This document shows, in pieces, positions 11,001 through 23,000 of a stretch of DNA of 64,000 nucleotides. Numbering within the stretch: position 1 is the first letter of the stretch; the number at the start of each line of letters is the position of its first letter. The notes below the pieces were generated by a model. That model did not search any database. It worked only from the letters and a program-made list of their open reading frames with translations, and was not told the DNA's origin. The stretch spans positions 310,001-374,000 of the forward strand of contig JAGVSM010003619.1 of the NCBI GenBank assembly GCA_022494885.1, given 5' to 3'. The translations under genes and the position numbers were made by a program. This DNA is from Micrasema longulum. Taxonomy: Eukaryota > Arthropoda > Insecta > Trichoptera > Brachycentridae.

Positions 11001-14000
11001 CCCGGTCCCGTGTTTTCACGTAGTTCACCAGCAGCGAAAAAGTACTTATAAAAGTCACTAGATGTCATTAAAATGCACTTTTAACTGGTAAATCACGTGA
11101 AAACACGGGACCGGGACACAACGCGTGGTTATGTAATCACGTGTTAAAACGGCTCCAGATACAAAGTGTTAATGGAAGCTACAAAAAATTTGAACTAATA
11201 TGCAGAATTTAATTTTCAGCTAGTCAGAATTGAACTTTCAACTTAAAATTCAAAATCTAAAAAAGCAATTCCTTTGTTTTTCAGTGACTTTAAAAACTGC
11301 GCTAGAATCAAAGCTTTTGTAATAATACAAACAAGTAGTACTTTATATGCTATTATTCGCTGAAATCATCTTCAAAGATACTGAGGTGGAAAATTCCTCA
11401 TTCATTCTCACCTTGTGTTTACTGCTAATCGTGTCGCCATTTTATCTCTAACAGTTATTTTTTGTTAGTTTACACACTTTCTATCATAATTATCCTAAGG
11501 AATTTTCCACCTCACTAAAATAATAGCCCATTAAGTACTACTTTTTTGTATTATTACAAAAGGTTAGTGACTAGTGCAGTTTTTGAAATGACTCAAAAAT
11601 TAAGGAATTGCCCTTTTAGATTATTAATTTTAAGTTGAAAGTTCAAGTCTGACTTGCTCGAACTTAAATTCTGCGTTTTAGGTCAAAACGTCTGTAGCTT
11701 CCATTAATGTTACGAAGCTGATTATTTTATGCGTGAAAGTAAAATTTTGAGAAAATGAATTACAAAAAAAAATCCTGAAAAGACCTTCCAGAAATTAAAA
11801 ATAAAAAAAACCCGATCAGGTCAAAAATTTTCAAAAACCCTCTAAAAAAATAATGCTCGAAAACTACACAAAATCGCGGAATATACATGGGGTTAATTCT
11901 GATTCCCCTATTTAGGGGTCATATTGATGAGGCACCTATATTTTACCTTTGGATGTCGCTTTTCGGGCCACCTGTATAATTGATTTATTTAAACACTTTA
12001 TATACATATGCATAAGGGCGGGCATAATGCCTTAAGGCAATTTCTTCCTACATACCCAATGCATACTCTATTATTTAAAAGAAAGGTTTTCCATTTTGTA
12101 AGGTTTGCTCTCGTTTTATAATTGTATAAATGCATTTTTAAATTCTGGAAAATAATTTTATGTCACTTTATGTGGGTTAGGTATTTCCAGTTTAGAGAAA
12201 TTCAATGAAACATGAAATGAAATGAATAACTATTATTGCACACGTGATCTGTAAGGAATGTAGGTATATTGTTGGTAACAACAATATATCTACAGTTGTC
12301 TGCATACCCACATAGCTTGGCAAGTCATTCTAGATTTGCCTTTCCTAGTAAACAGTCGCTCTCTAACCACAGTATTATAAGTATCTATAATAAACCACAG
12401 TCAACTACATAAAGTCTTATTACTGATCTCATATACAACCATAGGGTATAACATTAGCAAACATAAATCTCATCAGAAATTGCAAAATATGTTGGTAGCA
12501 ATTTGTGACATTAATCATTTTTCAGTATCTTGACCCTTTGAGAAATTTTATTATTTTAATGCCAACTTAAAGTGCTTGGCCATAGTGGCAAGCGTATTCC
12601 GGCGCGGTCACTATGGACACTACACCCATAAGCTTGAGTTCACCACACCCGCGCCGCGCCGCAAAACGCTCGCCACTATGGCCAAGCACTTAGGGAAACC
12701 AATATTTCTTTTTTAATAAAATTAATAACCATTGAATTAAATCCGTGTCCCGCTGGGCAGGTTTTTCCTAGTCAATTCATAAATAATTTCATTTATAAGC
12801 GGGTGGTTTGCTATTTTCTCAGCTAAAGGGCTACATACCCATTATTATGGGTTAATTTTTTTTATGAATCATGTTACAGTCGCTATCGACTTTTTAAATT
12901 TATTTCCTCTTAATTGTATGGCAAAAAAAATCACATTTAATTTTTATTTATTACTAAGGCGAAACGAGAATATAGTCGGAAATATCGATTAATATTTTAC
13001 AAGAAAAGGCGAAGCCTTTAAAATGGTTGAAGGTTGGACCAATAAAAACGGTCAGAAAAAAGGCTAAGGGATAATTCCCCTTGTGATATAAATAGCCAGA
13101 GAATATACAAAAAATAACATGAAGGTTGTATGTTAATGTATATTGCATTCGCACGCACAATCAAACGACAATTTGAAGCCCCACATTATCTTTACTACGC
13201 TATTGGCAAACAAGATTACAGAGAAACAGAGACCACTTGGCAACAGGCTGAAGTATAGTAGGTAGGTACATATGAAAGAGCCTCAATACGCATTCAATAT
13301 ACGTAGATTAAAGAAACAATATAATGGCTAGGTAGTGTAGGCATGGTTCTGTATACACAGTACGTTAGTTCCTTGTCTAACAACAACACGACGAAAACCG
13401 CCTAAAAGCAAATATTTGCATTATTTGTTACACGCGAATATAGGTTCCATATACCATATATGTATAGGTAAATATACCTACCAAAGAGATCGAGACAAAG
13501 GTTTTAGAGGACATGTCAAGGTAAATTTAATAAATAATTATTACATTTACTAGCAATGCATTCTGACTCTTTCCATTACACGATAAACGTTTTTGAAGCT
13601 ACCTATCTAGATAGGTAAACAGCGTGATGGTTTTTTGTAATCAATAAAATTACAATAAGCGCTCTTTTTATGATTACAATTGTTTTGTCTTCTGTTTTTA
13701 GTACCTAACCTAACCTAACCTACTATAAACATAACATTACATTCGTGTGTATGTGTGGTTTAATAACCTTCGCAGATTGTTTTATGTGTAATAAATTCCA
13801 AGCCTCTTGTCCAAGAGGTTTGCGATATTTGACATTATCTTGATGTCGCCTGACCTCTTCATAAAGTTCAACGTACGGGATACTATTACGTATTTACTTA
13901 GATACAGCTTTAAGATGCTAACAATAAAACATATCACGTGTTATTTGTATTTTAAAGAGAAAAGAAAAAATAACTTTGGTATAAAAATAATGTCAATATT

Positions 14001-17000
14001 TCAAACAAGTGTTTTAGCGAATATTCTAAATAACGGCCATGTCGATGTCAATGCACCCAATGCAATGAGACTCGTAATTATATGATTAATTTTAGATATT
14101 TCTAGTTCCACAATATGAAATAACTTACTTGGTGGGCGTAATAAGCGTACAGCCACTAGAGGACTGAGATAGCCCGGAGTGTTGATGTAAGGATAGTAAT
14201 ATGCTGGAAGACCATGCTCCGGAACAAACTCCACTCCATCTTCCAACAGTTCTCGGTCGAGGGGGCTTTCACCATTACAAGAAATCCAAACTTGTTTTCT
14301 CTGGAAGGCAAATATGCGATGACCGCTTTATTGTACACGTAAATACTTGAAATAATTTAAGATAGATTGCCAGAAGAAACCGAAATATACGGCTAAGCTT
14401 TGATTCCCATTTAAAAACAGTTGAAGGCTCAGGTTAGAACCTTGTGGTACATCTAAATAAACCGCTGAAGTTTTGACTTACTTTGGTTGAAATTTACCTT
14501 ATTCGCTGGCAAGTTGGCGATGTAAGTCCTCAGGTCATCAGGCATTTCCTTTGGTAAATCATTTGGATCATCGTAAAAATCTGGCATCCATCCATAAATC
14601 TGTTTAAAACAATTCTGAATATAAAAACGCTGATCATTTGAAATAAGTCATGGTTTTATTCTACAGTAACTGACTTCTAAAAGTTTCATTAAAATATAAA
14701 TAAACCAATTGCTTTAGATGAAAGAGTCTGATATACGAATATATCTACATATATTGATATCGATTTCTGAGATAAACATTTTATAATATGATATTTGTTG
14801 GCAAGAGAGGTAAAGTGCTGATAACGATATTTAGATCAAATTAAGTACTCGTTCCTTATTGTAAAAACGTAGATAAGATACGAGAGTAAAAAAGCCTTTT
14901 AAAATGAACAATATAATATAAAGCAGTGAATTTCCTCGTGTATTTCAAAATATACCTATTTTCAGTATTGTACCAGGGTGGTCTTACAACAATGCGACCT
15001 GGTAAGGGTCCATTGTACACAAATGTTCAGCATAATTTTTATCTGATGTAGAATAGTTTCAAAACAAAGGTATACTTTATTTATAGTAATATACATTTTT
15101 GAAATTGTCACCTTGTTGAGCTTAAGGAAGATGCAAGGGGAAGAATGGTCGTACGAGTAGGAGGCGTTTGGTGTGCAGGGGTGCCACTTGCGCACGTCCA
15201 CAGCGCACACATTGCCGGGACCCGGGGGGCTGTCGAAGTCGCACACTACTTGGTTCCGCCCTCCGCCTGGCAGAGTCTCGGGGCGCACGTACTCTGGAAA
15301 CAGCATAATCATGAAATGTGCCTAGGAATCACCAATCTGGCATGCAAAACATGAAACCACACATTCATAAAGGGTAGGAATCACCGACCGTTCATGTAAA
15401 GTAGCAATCACAGATTATACTTCTAAAGTGATAAATCAAACATTCGTAAAATATAAGAAGCACTTTGCAAAAACAATGGGAAACTTTTTTTTATTTACAC
15501 ACAAATATTTTAAAAGCAGAAAGCATAAATTTTCACGACAAGTACAAAAATCTTATATGAAAGGAACTTTAGAATGTTTTTTTTCATATAAACTAAGCAT
15601 AAAAACTAATTGCAATTAATAAAAAACCTCCCAGAAAAGTACAAATCTCTAAACCTGCATGATCAGAAAGAAAAATCAGTATTTTTTATTAGTCTTATCA
15701 ACCATGTAAAGTAAAGTAAAGAATGAGGAACTGCGTAATCATCAATGCACATATATACACGCGTTTTATGGGTATATATATACATGTTTTATTTTTTTCT
15801 GTTGTCAAGTACTATTAATTTCTTTTAATTAACTTATTTAAAGAACTAAAAATATTCCCAGACAATAATATAATAATAAAAAATGGACACATAATATGAC
15901 AGATACAGTATAATATTTTTCTAAAAATGATTGATTGTGTCTGTCACGTACGGGCCCGTTTCACACGCATCGCGCCAATCCACTCGGTCCGGTAAAATTA
16001 GGGTAAATAAAATCATGGTGTACTGTTTCGTGTGTTTACCTGCCTATTGATAAATGAAATAATTTAAAAATATATTATTAATAAATCCAACCTATGTTAT
16101 TTTATGGTTCTGTCCTATGTTGAACGATCGACTAAATTGGCGGATAGGAATTTGACCTCTATTCCTGAAGTAAATTGGACTCATTTTCGTCTGCTACAAT
16201 TCGTCCTTTAAAGCTTGGGTTGAAGGGATCCGAAATTATAGGAATACACATGCTCCTAAATCGTTTTGTAAAGCACTGTCTCTCTCAGTACGACATAAAT
16301 TATTCTACACTGTACTGGTGCGATAGAGACAACGTTCTACACAGTTGGCAGTCTTTTTCGTTTCTTTTATACCTAATTTAATAACTGTTAACGCGTATGT
16401 ACCTAACGCGCTGTCAAATATTTTAGGTTATACGCCCGGTTAAAATTCAATCTTATAATTAGAATTCAATTGGGTTTTAAATAGTATGAAAAAAAATATC
16501 CGTAAATGCGCTGTGATTGCCCGTTAAGTAACTTTGTGTTAGTTTGTTTATGACTTTTGTTTTCTATGAAAATATAGTGAACTATGGTCATATTTAACAT
16601 AAAATGTATTTGACTTTGTAAGTGAGAAATAAATGATACAAGGTATTTATTTTATTTATTACATATACGGCCTAAGCCAATTACAACAGTTACATGAAGA
16701 AACATAAATGCAAGAAACTGAAAAAAAAGAACATAAAACTATTTAGCAAAGACAAACAAGGGCAAAACAATAATTGTATACAATATATTCATAAAAACGA
16801 AAGACCTAATACTTCGAGCTAAACCATGCCAATCCAACTTCATCCCACACTGTTTGGTCGCGAAGAGATCTACGAAAAGCCGGAAGATCTGTCCCAAAGA
16901 ATTCCAAGTCGTGTGATGAATTGACTAATCTACACATTCTGGACATTGGGGCATAAAAACCAATGTTGCTCTTAGAATATTTTATAAATAGCAGATTTTG

Positions 17001-20000
17001 ACTTCTGGTGACACGGTTGGGAACATGAAAAGAAATTGATTGCAACAGAGATGGGACATCACTTAAAGCATTAAGTATTTTGAAAATGCATACAAGGTCC
17101 ATCTCAGTTCTACGTCTCTCCAATGAAGACAGATTAAGAGATTGCTCTATTTCTAGGTATGTTTGTTATATAAAATAGTATTGTTTGTGGTCTATATTTT
17201 CATTATTTGTTCTATATACGGTTTGTTTCTGCTCAAAAATCTTAAATTTCTTCCTTTGTTTTTCATACTTAACTTCAATGACAACACGTGAGTTCCGGAT
17301 TCGATTTCCAGTGGTATCACAACAATTTATGCCAATTTTTACGTTTATTGTAGTTTTAAGCTTGATGATAAAATAATAACTAAGTACTAATCGTTGAAAT
17401 AGGGTACTAAATTTGAGCAGAAAATACTAATACATAATTTATTTATTTGATCTTAAAGTAGTACAAACTTAATTAGAAATAATCTAATATTAATCGAAAT
17501 CTAATTATCATTAAACTATAAATATATTAACTGTCAATATTATAAATATATAATAAATTGAACACAATAATAATTTATTTCATTAAGTAAAAAGAGAAAT
17601 AAAGAAAATTTGTGTATTAGCAAATTTCTTTGTGGCTTTCGCATCAATTTTCATTTAGATAAGTGTTTTATATAACACCAAGTAGGTATAACAATGTGAA
17701 GATTCACAACGGTAAAAAGTTTTCAACAATCACAAAAAATAATGAATTTATAAATTATTGAAAAAAATGTGCTAATTATTCATCGTTAGGAATTACGGCT
17801 ACTTAAAAATAGGAGACTGATTCTAAATTAACAATAACTACAATTTATTGAGGACGTGGTCCTTTGGGTAGGGTCGTGGACTCCGGAACAGGATGTACAA
17901 AGTTCAAACCCCGCTCTTGTTTTTTTGCACACAACCTGTTTTACATTTTTTATCACGGTTATTTACGATTGAAAGAAAATGCCCCCATATAGGTAAATCA
18001 TAAGAACGCAAATATTATTATCAGATCAGTTCGCAATGTACTATTTTACGAAATTCGGTCAGAAATCAATGAATTGTGTCAAACGAGGTCGAAAAAAGAT
18101 AAAAAATTAAACGTTATAAAAACAACTGAACACACCTCGTCTTCACAAACAAGTCAATAAATAAACAAACGAATGACATATCTATCATACTGTGTGATTC
18201 ACGCTTAATTTAGTAAACAATAATATTACTATTTATGCCGTTCATTATTTTGGCATATTCTCATTAATAATTGGAATTCATTATCATCTCTAAGGTATGT
18301 CACGGTCGTCACGGATGAGGTTTATTTTTTACTATAGTCCTTAAAATATAACATGATTAGAATGACAGTTGTCAGAAAAACTGACGACATAACTTTGTAG
18401 TAACGCCTAAGGAGTGATTTATATTGAGACACGAAAAATCATTCATATTTGGTATGTTAATTTATTTTTTTAATACAATGCTTGACATATAAATCAACAT
18501 AAATATATAAAATTAGCCTTAAAACTAAAATATACCTAATTATTAACGAGGTTCTTACAAGGTTACATCATTTTGCAAAAACGTTAGAGATGGACATGGA
18601 TATTATATTTTGGATATATATCATGGATATTTTTCAAAACCCATGTAAAAAGTGAAATCACTATTATTTTATTCTGCGAGTCAAGATCTTTCGATGTAAT
18701 TAAATATTCAACAAAATAACAATATAATGTATAAAACCCCCAGAAGTACACTGCCGTAAGTCTAAATTGGGCTGTTTTGAGTTATGATGATTGCAGTTTA
18801 ACCACTTTTTTTTCTCTTTCTTAGAACACTCACGTATCTCTACGATTATTTTTTGAGCGAGATAAATTACAAACTTCAGTATTCTTTGAAATCAATTGAG
18901 TAAAATGTCGAGAAGAACGGTCAAATGAGCACATACCACAAAAAATACTTGGCATAAAATTGTCAATAAACATTAAATTACTAGCATTAATACATTTTAA
19001 ATAGCTTTTTTTTTGCCATCCTGCCAAATGGCCGATAAAGACATACCACGGTGTACTTCTGGGAGAGCAATATACTTAAAATTATATTAGTTAGTTTTAT
19101 GTTATAAGTTGAATGGTACTTACGGAATAAGAATTCATTGAGTAATTCAACCCACTTATTTATTTGTGTCTGGTTTTTGGAATCGTACCAAATGAGTGAT
19201 CCTTCCTCGGTGATGTTAGACAGGGGACGAAATCCAACCCCAGGGTTTGTACCTAACAGTAGACAGTACAATATATCACATCAGGTTTTAAGACGCAGAA
19301 ATGAAAACGTATTAGTTGATTAATGTTAACATAAATACAATATAAATTAATATAAAGTTTATATTTGAAGCTATAACTTTGTTGTTTTTAATTATAGTAA
19401 AATAAATAAAACAACTTTGTTTTTAACCACTATTTTTTTTCCACCTACCGGTTTCAAAGCAAACAAGCTTCTTCGTCAAGGTTTACGTGACTAATGAATT
19501 AATTCCTATTTTATTTTTAAATAAATAAGATTATTTTAGTACGAAAAGATTAAATATTTGAAATAATTAAATAAATTAAGTATTTTTTTCCTTACAAGGG
19601 TGGTAATTTGAGATGAATATTTTCGAAGCTAGACAGGAATGGACTAAAAGAAATATTGTTTATTTGGTTATGAATGATTTTTTTAATTAAAATTGGTGGT
19701 TAAAAACAAAGTTGTCTTATTTATTTTATTATAATGAATAACCACAAAGTTAGTGCTTCAAATATAAAATTTAAATAGATAATATATGTGTTGGATCAAA
19801 TTGATTTATTTAACAATATAGTCAGCATTACATTAAGAGTACCAGTGTAGTGCCCTATGCACTAAAGGTGCATAGGGCACTACACTGGTACAACAATCGC
19901 AGCGTATCTTGATATTTTTTTATTACACGAAGGTAGGATGATCGGTATTACGCTTCAGGTCCCAGTCCAGGGACTATGAAATATTCTAGTGTAAAAACAC

Positions 20001-23000
20001 ATTTTTTAATAAATATTTCGTGTCAACCATGCCGGGAATCGAACCCGAGACCTCTTGCATTGTAGGTAACCGCGCTGAACACTACACCGCGAGGTCGAAT
20101 TTATCATCCAACCTATTTTGTCCATATTTAAAAAAAAATATATTTTCTAGATTTAAATCTTTTATGTCTTAGGTCTTATGTCAAAAGTACCATCTCAAAG
20201 AAAAATAGCCCTTAAGAAACAATGTTTGAAATACTGTTTTCCAAATCAAGAATCTTCAAATAATTTGTGTAATCTGCAAGTTTAATCTAGGAGAAAACAC
20301 CCGCACTGGGGTTAAGACATTCAAAATATAGTATACTTATTTGTTAACGATACAAGTACTTTTTACACAATGTATTTATATATTGCTTATTGGTATTTCG
20401 CACAAATATATTACTATAGAGTAAAGTGTACAAATTTAAAATTAAAATCATTAGCTTGGTAAACAAGCAATTGAATTAATATTATTTCGATTTGAAGTTT
20501 TATTCATTCCACCAGTCTGTCGATATCGGTCACGACGAAATTTGGCCACTGGTGAACAATATCAAATGAAAAGTCGTAAGAACTAAAAAAATGTAATTTA
20601 TTTTTTGTAATAGAAAATTCAATTCCAGCAAAAAATGTCAGTAGAGGACCGCAATTTATTCATACTAATGCCGGTGAGTAATTATTACATTATCGCGAAA
20701 ATTCTTGAAACATAAAAAAAACCATAAATTTAATTCTAAATTTATGGCAACACAGAGGGAAAACATTTTTGAGAAGGAAATATGGAAGCCGAATCATTTA
20801 CAGGGCCGTACTACCTAGCAGTGGCGAATGGTGATTTTATTTACACGTAAGCTATTAAAAAAACATATATTTGTACCTACATAGGAGGTACATAATGTAA
20901 TGTTAGTAATATATTCTATAAATTGATATTTTTCTCTGGTTCTGTGTGATACAACAACTCTCATCCATGAAATCAACTCAAACTATGTAACTTCGTGATA
21001 TATTATATTATATATATATATTATCCATTACTTTAAAATATAATTCACTAAAAAATAAATAAAAAATACCACTATGAATTTATTCGATATTAGGTATTCG
21101 ATTTGAATGTCAACTGGCCGAATTGTTCTAGTAATTAATAGTGCTAAAAACGGCCGCGTGGAGCGCCATATGTCCTGCAATATGACGCATGAAAGTAATT
21201 ATGGTCTTATGTCAAAAGTACCATCTCAAAGAAAAATAGTCCTTAAGAAACAATGTTTGAAATACTGTTTTCCAAATCAAGAATCTTCAAATAATTTGTG
21301 TAACTGGAATAATCGGCTAGTTTCTTAGCTCACCTCAGGCGCTGGGGGCGCTTTATTAAAATTTATATTTATATTAGGACAAAAATACAAACGGTGGAAA
21401 TGATGTAAAATAAATGATAATTATTTATTTGTTTTTCTGTAAATAATGTTACAATAAAACATTATTATGGTTAGTCAAATATAATGGTAAGCTGCGCATA
21501 ATCGCTTCTATACACGGTTCGCCCCTGCTACCTAGGGAGTGAAATCCAGCCTGTCTGGAGTCTGGACACACTCGAAACATTGCGCATTGTGACAATTTGT
21601 ATGCAACGAAACGTGACTGACCTATCCACAGGCAGTTAGTTTGTGGAATATTAGTGAATGTTTACACATTTATAGTTCATTAGAAAACACACACACGTAC
21701 GTTATTTACAAACGTGATAACCATTTTCAAGGAGAACGGCTTTTTAAGAACAATATTGTTTCGGCGAATCCAAGGGAATTTACGAATTAGTTTTAATAGT
21801 GATAAAACTGGATCATTAAATTACACAATTGTTTGCTGAATGACGGTAGTTCTACATAATTTGAACTAAATGCCCAGATGATGCAGTATAACAGAATAAT
21901 TCTTCAGCATTGGTGAAAAAGATGTTAGAAAATTAATACATTGGCCTGAAGGTGAAAAAGGAATTACATTACGATTGTCAAATAATATTATTTTAGTTTT
22001 TTTTAACATTTAGGTATGCGTCAAAAAGGCTTTTTTTGTTGATTTTACTTCACTAAAACCAACAGATGGGAGAATCGAAGAAATATGGATGTTTAAATGT
22101 GGGAAAAAGGTGAATGTTACACAGTGTATAACGTGACAACTAAACCCAGCTAATGATAGGTCATAAGCCTTGTAAATGCCTACTAGACTTCTATATTTCC
22201 TTCCCCAAAATGTTCTCCACCTCTGTTGTATTTTGTTAATAAATAATGCAAAGAAAAAACAGAAAATATTTAGAAAACAATATGAAAATAAATACGAACT
22301 AATATAACATAAAAATAATTACAATTTAAAATAGAAAGCCTTGACTGAATATTCATTTTAATACTAAGGTCATAATTTTTTTAACTAATAATTTTAATAC
22401 TAAGGTCATAAACTTTAATAACTTCATCGCCATTTTTATCAAAGTAAATTGATTTAAATCCGTACCTGTGTATGTATCGGAAGATTGTTAATTAGGTAAG
22501 ACAGAATGCTAACGCAGAATAATTTGTAGCTTGAACTCAATCCATTTTTTTGTCAACGGTTTTAGGGCTATTAGGTATTAACCCAATGCCTTGACAAATA
22601 ATTTCGAAAGATACATACTATATTAAAACACTGGATTAGTTTTAAGTAGTGTCTCATGTGCCTTTATTTGTTGTGAGCAGTTCCGTATAAACATATTATC
22701 CAATAGCCGGGGCATTAGACCGTAAATAATAGGGAAGAACCAACAATAATTAGTTATTTTTCTAGCTTTCTTTTTTACGACGTCTACTTCGATCTATCTC
22801 ATAAGTCATACGATGCGTAAACGTCAGCGAGTTCTATTTGAATAATACTGCTCCGAATAATAGTATAACTGCACGTATTGTTAACACGAACTTACCTATA
22901 ATTGAGCTATCTAATTGCCACTTGGGTTCTGTGTCACTAATCGTAGAAAGTAATCCTTTCATGGAAATGGCGAATAAGGCGGCCAAGGCAGAGTAGAAGA

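Noticed and set aside
12954..13160. Minus-strand frame considered as the last exon of the beta gene
   Set aside because: No cysteine or C-terminal beta-subunit blocks; replaced by the clear match at 7970-8079.
13740..13900. Minus-strand open stretch reading ELYEEVRRHQDNVKYRK and similar
   Set aside because: Considered as a possible beta-gene exon between exons 6 and 7, but it does not match the family, has no good acceptor, and the true last exon is at 7970-8079.
15145..15354. Plus-strand frame over a GC-rich segment
   Set aside because: Shadow of exon 4 of the minus beta gene.
3095..21220. A link between the 3082-3127 hairpin and the 101-bp repeats because they share AAGTACCATCTCA
   Set aside because: Only 13 bases match and the flanks are unrelated, so coincidence is not excluded.
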